Shown one piece after another: positions 6,920-16,195 of a stretch of 64,000 nucleotides of DNA. Source of the stretch: JAFAMS01 sp049520515. GTDB taxonomy: Bacteria > Vulcanimicrobiota > Vulcanimicrobiia > Vulcanimicrobiales > Vulcanimicrobiaceae. A program made the position numbers and the translations under genes. The stretch is from NCBI GenBank assembly GCA_049520515.1, contig JBEKPS010000010.1, positions 1 through 64,000 on the forward strand, in the 5' to 3' direction. The notes under the pieces were generated by a model that worked only from the letters and a program-made list of their open reading frames with translations, was not told the DNA's origin and did no database searches. Numbering within the stretch: position 1 is the stretch's first letter; each line of letters starts with the position of its first letter.

Positions 6920-8522
6920 TCGCAATCGCGTTGATCGCGTCGCCGGCCTGCGCGGCGTATTTCGTGAAGTTGTCGGCGAAGAGCTTGGCGAGTTTTTTCG
7001 CTTGCGCGTCGTACGCGGCTTTGTCGGACCACGATCCGCGCGGATCGAGAACTTCACTCGGAACTCCGGGAACACTCGAGGGAATCTGCAAGCCGAAGAA
7101 GGGCTCGGCTTTGAACGTAATGCCGGCATCGAGTTCTCCTTCGATCGCGGCATTGACCATCGCGCGCGTGTACTCGATTTTCATACGCGAACCGACACCG
7201 TAGGGACCGCCGGTCCAGCCGGTGTTGACGAGCCAGCAGCTGACGTTGAACTTTTGAATACGCTCGCCGAGCAGCTTCGCGTACGTGGTCGGTGGATGCA
7301 CCATGAACGGCGCACCGAAACACGTCGAGAACGTCGCCTCGGGCTCGTTGACGCCGCGCTCCGTGCCGGCGACTTTCGCGGTGTAGCCGGAGAGGAAGTG
7401 GTACATCGCTTGCTCGGGGCTCATCCTCGAGATCGGCGGCAGGACGCCGAACGCGTCGGCCGTCAGCATGACGATGGCGCGCGCGTGTCCAGCCCGTGAA
7501 CCGGGATGCACGTTCGGAATGAAGTTCAGAGGATAGGCGGAGCGCGTGTTCTCGGTCTTTGATTGCGCGTCGAGATTCAGCTCGCGCGTTGTCGGGTCGA
7601 ATTCGACGTTCTCGAGCACGGTGCCGAAGCGGTGCGAGGCCGCCCAAATCTCCGGCTCCGCTTTCTGCGAGAGACGAATCACTTTCGCGTAGCATCCGCC
7701 CTCGAAATTGAATACGCCGTCATCGAGCGACCAGCCATGCTCGTCATCGCCGATCAGCGGACGGCGCGAATCGGCCGAAAGTGTCGTCTTGCCGGTGCCC
7801 GAGAGGCCGAAGAAGATTGAGACGTCGCCTTCGGGACCGACGTTTGCCGAGGCGTGCATGCTGAGCACGTTCTTGAGCGGCAGGAGATAATTCATGATCG
7901 TGAAGACCGATTTCTTGATCTCGCCCGCATATCGCGTTCCCCCGATCAAGACGATCTTCTTTGCAAAGTTGACCAGAATGAACGTCGACGAATTCGTGCC
8001 GTCGCGGGCCGGATCAGCATCGAAGAGCGCAGCATCAACGACCGTGAAATCCGGTTTGAAATCGGCTGGGACGTTTTCAGGGTTGATGAACAGATCGTGG
8101 GCGAAGAGATTCTGCCACGCGAACTCGGTGATGACGCGAACGTTCAACTTGTAGCGCGGATCGGCGCCCACATTACAATCGAGAACGTAGAGATCGCGCT
8201 GGCTCAGATAGTCCGCGACGCGCGCCATGAGCGCATCGAATTTGGCTGCATCGATCGGTTTGTTGGTGGTACCCCAATCGATGTATTTCTCGCTCGAAGG
8301 TTCTTTGACGAAGAACTTGTCTTTCGGTGAGCGACCAGTGTGTTTTCCGGTGTCGACGATCAGCTGACCGTCGGCGCCAAGCGCGCCTTCATCACGGCGC
8401 AATGCGTGTTCGTACAGTTCGCTGACGGAAAGATTTCGGAAGACGCGGCCACTCGGTTTGATCCCGATAGCAGCGAGATCGGCGTCGATCGGTCCCGCAA
8501 CGTCGCGAACAGTCAGGATCAT
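6909..8522 (-). CDS. pckA: phosphoenolpyruvate carboxykinase (ATP)
   Basis: 537 aa, full length for the ATP-dependent enzyme, which converts oxaloacetate and ATP to phosphoenolpyruvate, ADP and CO2 as the first step of gluconeogenesis. Diagnostic stretches are GDVSIFFGLSGTGKTTLS (kinase-1a P-loop), DDEHGWSLDDGVFNFEGG, the substrate-binding TGRSPKDKF near the N-terminus and the C-terminal FGLQIPSSVPGVP. The start is ATG at 8522, ten bases after AAGGAGT. It is transcribed away from the P1 peptidase gene. With threonine aldolase, B12 mutase and glycerate kinase elsewhere in the window it suggests growth on organic acids or amino acids. Confidence 0.97.
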   Translation of the reverse strand: MILTVRDVAGPIDADLAAIGIKPSGRVFRNLSVSELYEHALRRDEGALGADGQLIVDTGKHTGRSPKDKFFVKEPSSEKYIDWGTTNKPIDAAKFDALMARVADYLSQRDLYVLDCNVGADPRYKLNVRVITEFAWQNLFAHDLFINPENVPADFKPDFTVVDAALFDADPARDGTNSSTFILVNFAKKIVLIGGTRYAGEIKKSVFTIMNYLLPLKNVLSMHASANVGPEGDVSIFFGLSGTGKTTLSADSRRPLIGDDEHGWSLDDGVFNFEGGCYAKVIRLSQKAEPEIWAASHRFGTVLENVEFDPTTRELNLDAQSKTENTRSAYPLNFIPNVHPGSRAGHARAIVMLTADAFGVLPPISRMSPEQAMYHFLSGYTAKVAGTERGVNEPEATFSTCFGAPFMVHPPTTYAKLLGERIQKFNVSCWLVNTGWTGGPYGVGSRMKIEYTRAMVNAAIEGELDAGITFKAEPFFGLQIPSSVPGVPSEVLDPRGSWSDKAAYDAQAKKLAKLFADNFTKYAAQAGDAINAIAIKP

Positions 8523-8682
8523 GGGGCGGTCACTCCTTCTGCGAGAGAGGAAAGGTTACGGAAATTGTCGTTCCCGTCTAAGAGGTCTTTAGAACCTTAG
8601 CGGGTTCCGGTCGTGCAACCCTCTCGCAATGCGTGCACCTCCGGGCTACTAAGCGACGATTGTCGGATCTGGGAGTTCACTT
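8523..8682. promoter_or_regulatory. divergent intergenic region pckA / P1 peptidase
   Basis: About 160 bp between two divergent starts, so it should hold promoters in both directions. I see ribosome binding sites (AAGGAGT for pckA, GGGAG before GTG 8683) and a short imperfect palindrome, AGGTCTTTAGAACCT, near 8583. I cannot identify convincing -35/-10 pairs. Confidence 0.35.
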
Positions 8683-9852
8683 GTGAGACGTCGCACGGCC
8701 CTTACCCTTACCGCCGGATGGGCGCTTGCTCCGGCCTTGGTTTTTGCAGCCGAGGCAAAGCCTTCGGCATTGCATGCCGGGCCTTTTCCGAGCGGCAAGG
8801 TCGACGGAATCACGGATGTCGGCGGTGTGCGCGTCGCCCATCTTACGAAGATCTCCGGAAGCGGACCACTTCGTCCGGGAATCGGTCCCGTACGAACGGG
8901 CGCAACCGCGATCTTGCAAAACCGCGATCCGTGGGCGCAGCGATGTGCGGCCGCGTTCTACTCGCTCAACGGCAACGGTGAAATGACCGGAACGCATTGG
9001 ATTGAGGAATCGGGATTTATCGAGCATCCGATTCTGTTGACCGCGACGACCAACGTGCCGCGCGTAGCGGACGGCGTTATCGACTGGATGATTCGCGTGC
9101 ATCCCGACATCGGGATCCGCAGTGACGTCCCGTTGCCGGTGGTCGCCGAGTGCAACGATCAAGCACTCAATGACACGCAAGGGCGTCATGTCCACGCCGA
9201 TGAGATTCCGCCGCTGCTCAATCGTGTTGCCGAAGGTCAGTTCGCGCGCGGCAATGTCGGCGCCGGTACCGGCATGCACGGCTTCGCGTTCAAAGGCGGC
9301 ATCGGCTCGTCGTCGCGAGTGCTGCCGGCGGATCTGGGCGGCTACACCGTGGGCGTCTTGTTGAACCTGAACGACGGTGAGCGCGCACAGCTGACGATGG
9401 CAGGCGTACACGTCGGGGAGCATTTCTTGCGTGACCTCATGCCGCGCTTTCCCGCGCGCGCTGCGTTTGCAGAACGGGGACGCGCGGCGAACGGAAGCAT
9501 CATCACCACCATTGCGACGGATGCACCGCTCGATGCGCGGCAGCTCTACGCGATTGCCAAGCGTGCAACGCTCGGCCTTGGGCGCACCGGCTGGACGTCA
9601 ACGACCGCGAGCGGCGATCTATTCCTGTCGTTTAGCACGACCAATATCACGCCGCGCGACCCGGCCAAGGGACCCGTAACGCTTGAACGCGACGACGATC
9701 GAATCGACGCGCTCTATCAAGCCACGGCGGACGCAACCGAGTCAGCCGTTTACGATGCGCTCTGGAATGCTCGAACCATGGAAGGGCGCGACGGAATTAC
9801 GTTCTTTGGTCTACCGCACGAGAAGATACGCGCGCTGTTGGGCGCACGCTAG
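8683..9852 (+). CDS. P1 family peptidase (S58, DmpA-like aminopeptidase)
   Basis: 389 aa starting at GTG, eight bases after GGGAG. The N-terminus RRRTALTLTAGWALAPALVFAAEA is a signal peptide, with the arginines giving a weak Tat look. The body shows the S58/DmpA features: GITDVGGVRVAHLT, GNVGAGTGMHGF and FKGGIGSSSR (residues 204-212), the segment where family members cut themselves between Gly and the N-terminal-nucleophile Ser. DmpA-like enzymes release N-terminal D- or beta-amino acids from peptides. Probably periplasmic. Its 3' end overlaps the convergent desaturase gene by 56 nt. Substrate unknown. Confidence 0.88.
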   Translation: MRRRTALTLTAGWALAPALVFAAEAKPSALHAGPFPSGKVDGITDVGGVRVAHLTKISGSGPLRPGIGPVRTGATAILQNRDPWAQRCAAAFYSLNGNGEMTGTHWIEESGFIEHPILLTATTNVPRVADGVIDWMIRVHPDIGIRSDVPLPVVAECNDQALNDTQGRHVHADEIPPLLNRVAEGQFARGNVGAGTGMHGFAFKGGIGSSSRVLPADLGGYTVGVLLNLNDGERAQLTMAGVHVGEHFLRDLMPRFPARAAFAERGRAANGSIITTIATDAPLDARQLYAIAKRATLGLGRTGWTSTTASGDLFLSFSTTNITPRDPAKGPVTLERDDDRIDALYQATADATESAVYDALWNARTMEGRDGITFFGLPHEKIRALLGAR

Positions 9853-10675
9853 GATTCCGCAGACGATCGAGCATCTCGCGCGTCGGAATCTTGATCTCGT
9901 GCGCAAGATGCATGAGTCGCAGCACGCGCACCATCACCCAAGTGGGGTCGAACTCGAACCAACGAAGTCCATGACGCGCCGAAAACGGAAACGCGTGATG
10001 ATTGTTGTGCCAACCTTCGCCCCACGAGAGGAGCGCGAGCCACCAGCAGTTCGTTGAGAGATCGGTCGTCTTGAACGAACGGTAGCCGACCATGTGCGCG
10101 ACGCTGTTGATCATCCACGTGATGTGATAGCACGCTACGAGGCGCGCAAAAATTCCCCAGACGACCCACGACCAGCCGCCGACGGCAAACAGTCCCAGCC
10201 CGAGCGCGACCTGCAGCCAAAGCGTGTTGCGATCGACCCAACGATAGAACGGAACGTCAACCAGCTCCGGCGCGAAATGGCGGACGTCTGCGTCGCTGCA
10301 CATTTTGCTATTTTGACGGAACAGCCAGGAGCAATGCGCCCAGAGAAAACCGCGGGCCATCGTGTGCGGGTCATCTTCACCGTCGGAAAACGCATGATGC
10401 TTGCGGTGCGTTGAGACCCATTCGATCGGTCCGCCCTGCAGTGCGAGGGCGCCGCAGATGACGGCGAGATATTCGAACGGCCTGTTCAATCGCAGGCCGC
10501 GATGCGTCAGCGCGCGATGATAGCAGAGTGTAATTCCCAGGCCCGTAATGTTGTATAAGATGAGGCCGACCAGCAACGCGGACCAGCTAAAGAACATCGG
10601 CAAGAATGCTGCCAAGGCGATTACGTGAATGAGCAGCAGGCCGATGCCCGTGGCTTGATGGCGTTCGAGACGCAA
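9797..10675 (-). CDS. membrane acyl-CoA (delta-9 type) fatty acid desaturase
   Basis: 292 aa with four or more membrane segments and the three histidine boxes of the stearoyl-CoA desaturase class: HRALTH (53-58), HRKHH (90-94) and HNNHH (223-227). These bind the di-iron centre that introduces a cis double bond with O2, so the cell probably adjusts membrane fluidity aerobically. The start is TTG at 10675, placed by GGAGGG eight bases upstream. About 155 bp separate it from the divergent PilZ gene. The polar Arg-rich C-terminus runs past the end of the convergent peptidase gene. Confidence 0.93.
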   Translation of the reverse strand: MRLERHQATGIGLLLIHVIALAAFLPMFFSWSALLVGLILYNITGLGITLCYHRALTHRGLRLNRPFEYLAVICGALALQGGPIEWVSTHRKHHAFSDGEDDPHTMARGFLWAHCSWLFRQNSKMCSDADVRHFAPELVDVPFYRWVDRNTLWLQVALGLGLFAVGGWSWVVWGIFARLVACYHITWMINSVAHMVGYRSFKTTDLSTNCWWLALLSWGEGWHNNHHAFPFSARHGLRWFEFDPTWVMVRVLRLMHLAHEIKIPTREMLDRLRNPSVRPTARVSSRAVDQRT

Positions 10676-10831
10676 AAGTTCACCCTCCGAATGGCGACCG
10701 GCTTTGAGGGCTGGGGCCGTCTGCGGGTTCCCCTTTCCCGGGTGGCCTTCCCCCTGTAAGTTTTGGTAAAGTGGCCGGGCATCCGGGCAGGGGTGCAGGC
10801 ATACGACTCGGCCTACGCTTAAATAGCGACG

Positions 10832-11509
10832 GTGGCCAAGACGACCTCGGCGACCACGGCGCCGCAGCAGCCGTCCACTCCGAACCGGCGGAAGTTTTTC
10901 CGCCGGACTAAGCCTTTTCAGGGTGTCTATTACGCTACCCCTGGGGAGCGTGTGCCGCTTGTCGGACTCGATATCAGCGGCGGCGGCCTCTGTGTTCTCC
11001 TACAACAGCCGGTCAAGGATCTTTCCGCCGAGCTCATGCTCGGCGCCGTTATTCAATCCAAGCCGTTTACCGTAATCGGAACGGTGCGCTGGAGCGACGT
11101 CGTCAAGGTCAAGGGCGTCGACCACTACCGGTACGGGCTCAAGCTGAAGTCGATCGCGGATGACGACTGGGACCGTCTCATGCTTTGGACGGTCGAGAAC
11201 AATTCCGATTTCTCGGAAGGCGCGACGCTGTCTGCGGCGCAGCGCGATTCGCTGATCACGCAGCAAACCCAAGATAAGATCGCGGAGGCACTGCTCGCGA
11301 AGAACCGGATCGATCCATATAGCGAGCACAAGTTACCGCTGATCGAATACAACTTCGTGAAATACACGATGCGCCAGGGCGCGCCGTACGTCTGGCTGCG
11401 CGTTCGCAGCCGCTGCACGGACAAGACGCTTCAGACCGTCGTCGACCACATGACGAACGTGCTCGTCAGCTGCGATGACGGGCACACCAAGCTCATCGAC
11501 GTCGACTAG
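10832..11509 (+). CDS. PilZ domain protein, predicted c-di-GMP receptor
   Basis: 225 aa, GTG start. The PilZ signature is intact: RxxxR at Arg20-Arg24 (RKFFR) and DxSxxG at Asp47-Ser49-Gly52 (LDISGGG), followed by the beta-barrel with VIGTVRWSDV and HYRYGLKLKSI. The C-terminal 100 residues (from about 125) are an unrecognised extension that may be the output region. It sits beside a diguanylate cyclase gene on the opposite strand (convergent, 9 bp apart) and 5.3 kb from the HD-GYP phosphodiesterase, consistent with a role in c-di-GMP signalling, perhaps motility or surface attachment. Partners are unknown. Confidence 0.87.
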   Translation: MAKTTSATTAPQQPSTPNRRKFFRRTKPFQGVYYATPGERVPLVGLDISGGGLCVLLQQPVKDLSAELMLGAVIQSKPFTVIGTVRWSDVVKVKGVDHYRYGLKLKSIADDDWDRLMLWTVENNSDFSEGATLSAAQRDSLITQQTQDKIAEALLAKNRIDPYSEHKLPLIEYNFVKYTMRQGAPYVWLRVRSRCTDKTLQTVVDHMTNVLVSCDDGHTKLIDVD

Positions 11510-11518
11510 GTTAGGTAG

Positions 11519-12613
11519 CTAACCCCGTTGGCGTGACGCTTGCGCAGCTTGCGTGAGCGCGTCGAAGAAAAAGAAGCGGTTCTTGCCGGCTTGCTTCGAG
11601 ACGTAGAGTGCCGCGTCGGCCGAGCGGAATAACGCTTTGCCGTCGGTCCCGTCGTTCGGGAAGATCGCGGCGCCCGCCGAGGCTTTGACGTGGTGACGCT
11701 CGAGATTCGTGAAGACACGCTCGACGCCACGCACCGCAGCGGGACGATTGGTGTTGGTGAGGACTAAGACGAATTCATCGCCGGCGTATCGCGCCACGAT
11801 GTCGCCCTTACGCGCGCTTCCTTTAAGGACTTCAGCAAGCGCTTTGAGGGCAGTGTCCCCGGCGGGGTGCCCGCCGGTATCGTTGATCGTCTTGAGGTCA
11901 TCGAGATCGAAGATAAAGAAGGCAAGATGCGCGCTGTAGCGCTCGGCATTGAGCAGCTCGCGATCCAGCATCTGCTCGAGCGCGCGCCGGTTGAGGAGCC
12001 CGGTCAGGGAATCCGTCATCGCAAGCTGTTGCGTCTCGGCGAGCAGCTGCGCGTTCTCGATCGCGATCGCGGCCTGCGAACCGAAGTCGATCAGCATCCG
12101 CACCTGCATGTCGGTGATGCCCTCGGTCGGCGGGCCTTCCACGTACAGGACGCCGCGCACGATGTCGCGGCTGATCATGGGGACGAGGGCGTACGCGCCC
12201 TTCGTTCCGCCGACAGGCGATTCGCCGTCGCCGGACGAGCCGAGGTGGTAGTCAATCGTCCGTTGCACGACGCCGCGCAGCGACGAGCTTTCGCGGAAAT
12301 CGCCGGACCGCGACGGAACGACGTTGCCCTCGTTGTTGGTCTCGAGGCGGCGGCGCGCGCGGCCCTCGACCATGTCGAAAAGAATGATCCGGCGGAAGCG
12401 TAGCGCTTCACGCACGCCGCGGATTACAATTGAGAGAATGTCATCGATCGCCAAGCTCGCGTTGATCGTCGAGAGGACCTGCTGGAAAACCAACAGTTCC
12501 GCGTTTTCAGCGGCAAGCTCGTTGCGCTCCGATTCAACCTCGGAAAGGCGCCGTTCAAGCTCATCGACACGCGCTCGCAACTCGTCAAGCGAAAGAACGG
12601 TGGGATCGGCCAC
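11519..12613 (-). CDS. GAF-GGDEF diguanylate cyclase
   Basis: 364 aa. Residues 8-42 form a coiled coil, about 45-190 a GAF sensor domain and 195-360 a GGDEF domain. The active-site signature is AGDEF (277-281), an accepted variant, with DxLTGLxNRR (201-210) before it and FDLDDLKTINDT for the metal site. RKGD at 268-271, five residues upstream, is a product-inhibition I-site (RxxD). It should make c-di-GMP from GTP under GAF-ligand control and feedback inhibition. No membrane segment, so cytoplasmic. GTG start at 12613, divergent from dnaE across 57 bp that contain a 14-bp palindrome. Confidence 0.92.
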   Translation of the reverse strand: MADPTVLSLDELRARVDELERRLSEVESERNELAAENAELLVFQQVLSTINASLAIDDILSIVIRGVREALRFRRIILFDMVEGRARRRLETNNEGNVVPSRSGDFRESSSLRGVVQRTIDYHLGSSGDGESPVGGTKGAYALVPMISRDIVRGVLYVEGPPTEGITDMQVRMLIDFGSQAAIAIENAQLLAETQQLAMTDSLTGLLNRRALEQMLDRELLNAERYSAHLAFFIFDLDDLKTINDTGGHPAGDTALKALAEVLKGSARKGDIVARYAGDEFVLVLTNTNRPAAVRGVERVFTNLERHHVKASAGAAIFPNDGTDGKALFRSADAALYVSKQAGKNRFFFFDALTQAAQASRQRG

Positions 12614-12627
12614 TATAACAAACGCCT

Positions 12628-12641
12628 TCGGAGGCCTCCGA
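12628..12641. promoter_or_regulatory. 14-bp perfect palindrome between GGDEF gene and dnaE
   Basis: TCGGAGGCCTCCGA is a perfect inverted repeat in the 57-bp space between two divergent start codons, 15 bp from the GGDEF start and 30 bp from the dnaE start. It could be an operator acting on both genes or a hairpin in either leader. No regulator gene is adjacent. Confidence 0.35.
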
Positions 12642-12670
12642 GGGCAGTCCTATGCCGCGAAAGAACCCTT

Positions 12671-15600
12671 GTGAGCGGTTTGAACTCCTTCGTCCACCTG
12701 CACGTGCACAGCGAGTACTCTTTACTCGATGGTGCATGTCGCGTCGATGCGCTGTGCCGCCGGTCTGCCGACGACGGAGCACCTGCGGTCGCGCTCACAG
12801 ATCACGGCGTTATGTTCGGCGCAATGGAATTTTACTACGCCGCCAAGGATGTGGGGCTCACCCCGATCGTCGGCTGCGAGGCATATATTGCGCCGCGCGG
12901 ACGATTCGATCGGACCGTGCGAGATGAGGCACACGTCACACTTCTTGCCGCCGACCTCGTCGGGTATCGGAACCTGGTCGCACTCATATCGAAAGGTTTT
13001 CTCGAAGGCTACTATTACAAGCCGCGGATCGATCTGGATTTGCTCGCGCAGCATAACGACGGCCTGATCGTCCTTTCTGGCTGCATGTCCGGCTTGTGCG
13101 CAGCGCCCCTTCTCAAGAATGATTATGAAGGCTCGAAACGTGCCGCACGAACGTATCTGGATATTTTCGGCGACCGTTTCTACATCGAGATCATGCGTCA
13201 CGGCATGCCTGAAGAAGAAGCGATCAATACGGGCCTGATCAAGGTTGCGCGCGAGCTCAACATCCCGCTGGTCGCGACGAACGATTCCCACTACCTTGGG
13301 CGCAACGACGCAATCGCGCACGACGTGCTGTTGTGTATTGGTACCGGTAAGCAAGTCTCCGATACGAACCGCCTCAAGTTTTCGACGCCCGAGTATTACG
13401 TCAAATCCGCCAGCGAAATGCGCGAGCTCTTTGCCGACGTGCCGGATGCGTGCGACAACACGATCGCGATCGCGAAGCGAATCGATATCAAGATCCCGGA
13501 GAAGGTTTTTCACCTTCCCGACTATCCCGTGCCGCCCCGCATGGTGTTGGGGCGCGACGCGGCGGTTGCGACCTCGATCGCGATTGCAGACGCGGTCAGC
13601 GGCGATTTGCTGCCGGTCGAGCGCTCGCCCGACGAGTATCTGCGCGAGCTGTGCGACGAAGGGCTGCGCGAACGCTACGGCGAGGAGCGCGCCGCGAACG
13701 ACACGGCACTCCGCGAGCGGCTCGAGTACGAGCTTTCCGTCATCAACAAGATGGGTTACGCGTCCTATTTCCTGATCGTTTGGGATTTCATCAAGTACGC
13801 GCGGGATCACGACATCCCGGTTGGCCCGGGTCGCGGCTCTGCGGTCGGCTCGGTGGCTTCGTACTGCCTGGGAATTACGAATCTCGATCCCCTCAAGTTC
13901 AAATTGATCTTCGAACGGTTCCTCAATCCCGATCGCATCTCGATGCCGGATATCGACACCGATTTTTGTGTGGAACGCCGTGATGAAGTCATCCGGTACG
14001 TCACCGAGAAATACGGCTCCGAACGTGTCGCGCAGATCGTAACCTTTGGAACGATGGCGGCGCGCGCCGCGGTTCGCGACGCAGGACGCGCACTCGGCGT
14101 GCCGCTGCAAGACGTCGACCGCGTTGCGAAGTTGATCCCCTCCGGTCCAGGTGGACTTACGATCGAGCAAGCGCTGACGTCGATTCCGGAGCTGCGCTCG
14201 CTCTACGACTTGAACGCGCAGATTCGCGAGCTGTGCGACACCGCGCGAACGATCGAAGGGATGGCGCGCCACGCATCGACGCACGCCGCCGGCGTCGTTA
14301 TATCAAAGGGGCCGCTGATCGACTACGCGCCGCTCATCAAGCTCGGCGAAGGCGATGTCAACACGCAATACGATATGGGTTGGGTCGAAAAAATCGGCCT
14401 GCTCAAAATGGACTTTCTCGGGCTGCGGAACCTCACGGTGATGAAGAATGCGTCCGACGAGATCCGGCGCACGACGAAGCCGGACTTCGATCTCGAGAAG
14501 ATCCCGGACGACGATCACAAGACATTCGAGATGCTTAGCCGCGCGGAGACGATCGGGGTTTTCCAGCTCGAGTCCGAAGGGATGAAGCGCGTCGTCACCG
14601 AGCTGCGGCCAAGCTCGTTTGATGATGTCGTCGCGCTCGTGGCACTCTATCGTCCCGGTCCGATGGAATGGATTCCGAAATATATCGCGCGTAAGCACGG
14701 ACGCGAGCAGATATCGTACGTGCACCCCAAGCTCGAACCGATTCTGCGCGACACATACGGGATCGCGATCTACCAAGAGTCGATCATGCAGATCGCGCGA
14801 GACATCGCCGGATTCTCGATGTCCGAAGCCGACGAGCTGCGCAAGGTCATGGGGAAGAAGCTCAAGGACCAGGTTCCGGTCTATCGCGAGAAATTTTTGG
14901 AGGGCGCGGAGCGTGAGGGCGTCGACCGGCGAATCGCAAATGAGATATTCACGTTTATTGAACCGTTCGCGGGCTATGGCTTCAATAAAGCACACGCCGT
15001 CGCATACGGCTGGATTGCGTACCAAACCGCGTATTTGAAGGCGAACTATCCGCTGCAGTACCTTTCGGCGTTGATGACGTCCGTGAAAGACAAGACCGAC
15101 AAGCTCGTCGAGTACATCGACGAAGCACGTAAGATCGGAATCACCGTCCTGCCGCCCGATGTCAACGCATCGCTCGTCGATTTCACTTCGGTACAAGACG
15201 CGGGCAGCGGACAGATCCGGTTCGGTTTGGCTGCAATCAAAGGCGTCGGTGAGAACGCGGTGCACTCAATCTTGGAAGCCCGCGATACCGACGGCAAGTT
15301 CAGCGACATTTTCGAATTCGCGAGCCGCGTCGATCCCAAGCACGCCAACCGGCGCGTCGTTGAAGCGCTTGTCAAATCGGGCGCGCTTGATTCGCTCGAG
15401 GGCAATCGCGCACAACAGCTCGATGCGCTCGACACCGCACTCGATCTCGCCGCGGCGCATGCGCGCGAGCGCGAGCTCGGACAATTCTCGTTATTCGGCG
15501 AATCCTCCGGAACGCAAAAGATCGCGCCGAAACTGCGTAACCTCGCGGCGCCGCCGACGCTCGAGATGCTCGGTTGGGAGCGTGATACGCTCGGCGTGTT

Positions 15601-16195
15601 TCTTTCTGGGCATCCGCTCGCCGATATCGCGGAAGCTTTGGCACGCAGCGGCGCGATCAATATCCGCGATGCGAAGACGCGAACGGAAGAAGAGGTCGTT
15701 ACGATCGCGGGATTACTGACCCACGTGCGGCGGACATTGACGCGTGCGCAGTCGCAGATGTTGATCGCGACGCTCGAAGACATGAGCGGGAGCATCGAGT
15801 GCGTCGTCTATCCGAAACTCTACGACGACTTGCAGGCGGCGTTCTTGCAAGACCATATCGTGGTTCTTTCCGGCCGCGTGCGCGTGCGCGAACGCCCGGG
15901 GAACGTGGCGCCGGACGCGCCGCCTGAAGCGACACTGCAGGTCTCGACCGCGACGCCGTTCATACGTCCGGTGAGCGAACCATTGCCGCCGGGCTGGCAT
16001 CTCTCGGTCGGGCGTCGCGATCAAGTCGACGCCCTAGCCGCGTTGTGCGCGGAGTTTCCGGGACCGGTACCCGTCGTTTTGCATGTTGGGGCGGAATCTC
16101 GGCAGGTCCAGCGCGGAATTACCGGGAGCGCGAGCGTTCGCAAGCAGCTCGAGCGAATCTTTGGAGCAGTGAACGTCGTCGAGGGTCCACCCTAA
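12671..16195 (+). CDS. dnaE: DNA polymerase III subunit alpha
   Basis: 1174 aa, the replicative polymerase of the DnaE1 type. The PHP domain opens with HLHVHSEYSLLDG (residues 9-21). The palm has GPGRGSAVGS and the catalytic PDIDTDF at 426-432, with the third aspartate at 581 (KMDFLGLRNLT). GYGFNKAHAVAYG and the helix-hairpin-helix region follow. The OB-fold (TIAGLLTHVRRTLT, EDMSGSIECVVYP) is near residue 1010-1060. GTG start; I see no strong Shine-Dalgarno. It shares one base with hisZ (TAATG), so it heads a translationally coupled chain through the his genes to ftsQ. Confidence 0.97.
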   Translation: MSGLNSFVHLHVHSEYSLLDGACRVDALCRRSADDGAPAVALTDHGVMFGAMEFYYAAKDVGLTPIVGCEAYIAPRGRFDRTVRDEAHVTLLAADLVGYRNLVALISKGFLEGYYYKPRIDLDLLAQHNDGLIVLSGCMSGLCAAPLLKNDYEGSKRAARTYLDIFGDRFYIEIMRHGMPEEEAINTGLIKVARELNIPLVATNDSHYLGRNDAIAHDVLLCIGTGKQVSDTNRLKFSTPEYYVKSASEMRELFADVPDACDNTIAIAKRIDIKIPEKVFHLPDYPVPPRMVLGRDAAVATSIAIADAVSGDLLPVERSPDEYLRELCDEGLRERYGEERAANDTALRERLEYELSVINKMGYASYFLIVWDFIKYARDHDIPVGPGRGSAVGSVASYCLGITNLDPLKFKLIFERFLNPDRISMPDIDTDFCVERRDEVIRYVTEKYGSERVAQIVTFGTMAARAAVRDAGRALGVPLQDVDRVAKLIPSGPGGLTIEQALTSIPELRSLYDLNAQIRELCDTARTIEGMARHASTHAAGVVISKGPLIDYAPLIKLGEGDVNTQYDMGWVEKIGLLKMDFLGLRNLTVMKNASDEIRRTTKPDFDLEKIPDDDHKTFEMLSRAETIGVFQLESEGMKRVVTELRPSSFDDVVALVALYRPGPMEWIPKYIARKHGREQISYVHPKLEPILRDTYGIAIYQESIMQIARDIAGFSMSEADELRKVMGKKLKDQVPVYREKFLEGAEREGVDRRIANEIFTFIEPFAGYGFNKAHAVAYGWIAYQTAYLKANYPLQYLSALMTSVKDKTDKLVEYIDEARKIGITVLPPDVNASLVDFTSVQDAGSGQIRFGLAAIKGVGENAVHSILEARDTDGKFSDIFEFASRVDPKHANRRVVEALVKSGALDSLEGNRAQQLDALDTALDLAAAHARERELGQFSLFGESSGTQKIAPKLRNLAAPPTLEMLGWERDTLGVFLSGHPLADIAEALARSGAINIRDAKTRTEEEVVTIAGLLTHVRRTLTRAQSQMLIATLEDMSGSIECVVYPKLYDDLQAAFLQDHIVVLSGRVRVRERPGNVAPDAPPEATLQVSTATPFIRPVSEPLPPGWHLSVGRRDQVDALAALCAEFPGPVPVVLHVGAESRQVQRGITGSASVRKQLERIFGAVNVVEGPP

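Noticed and set aside
12722..14284. 520-codon minus-strand open frame inside dnaE
   Set aside because: No motifs; dnaE on the plus strand is full length with catalytic residues. Antisense artefact of codon bias.
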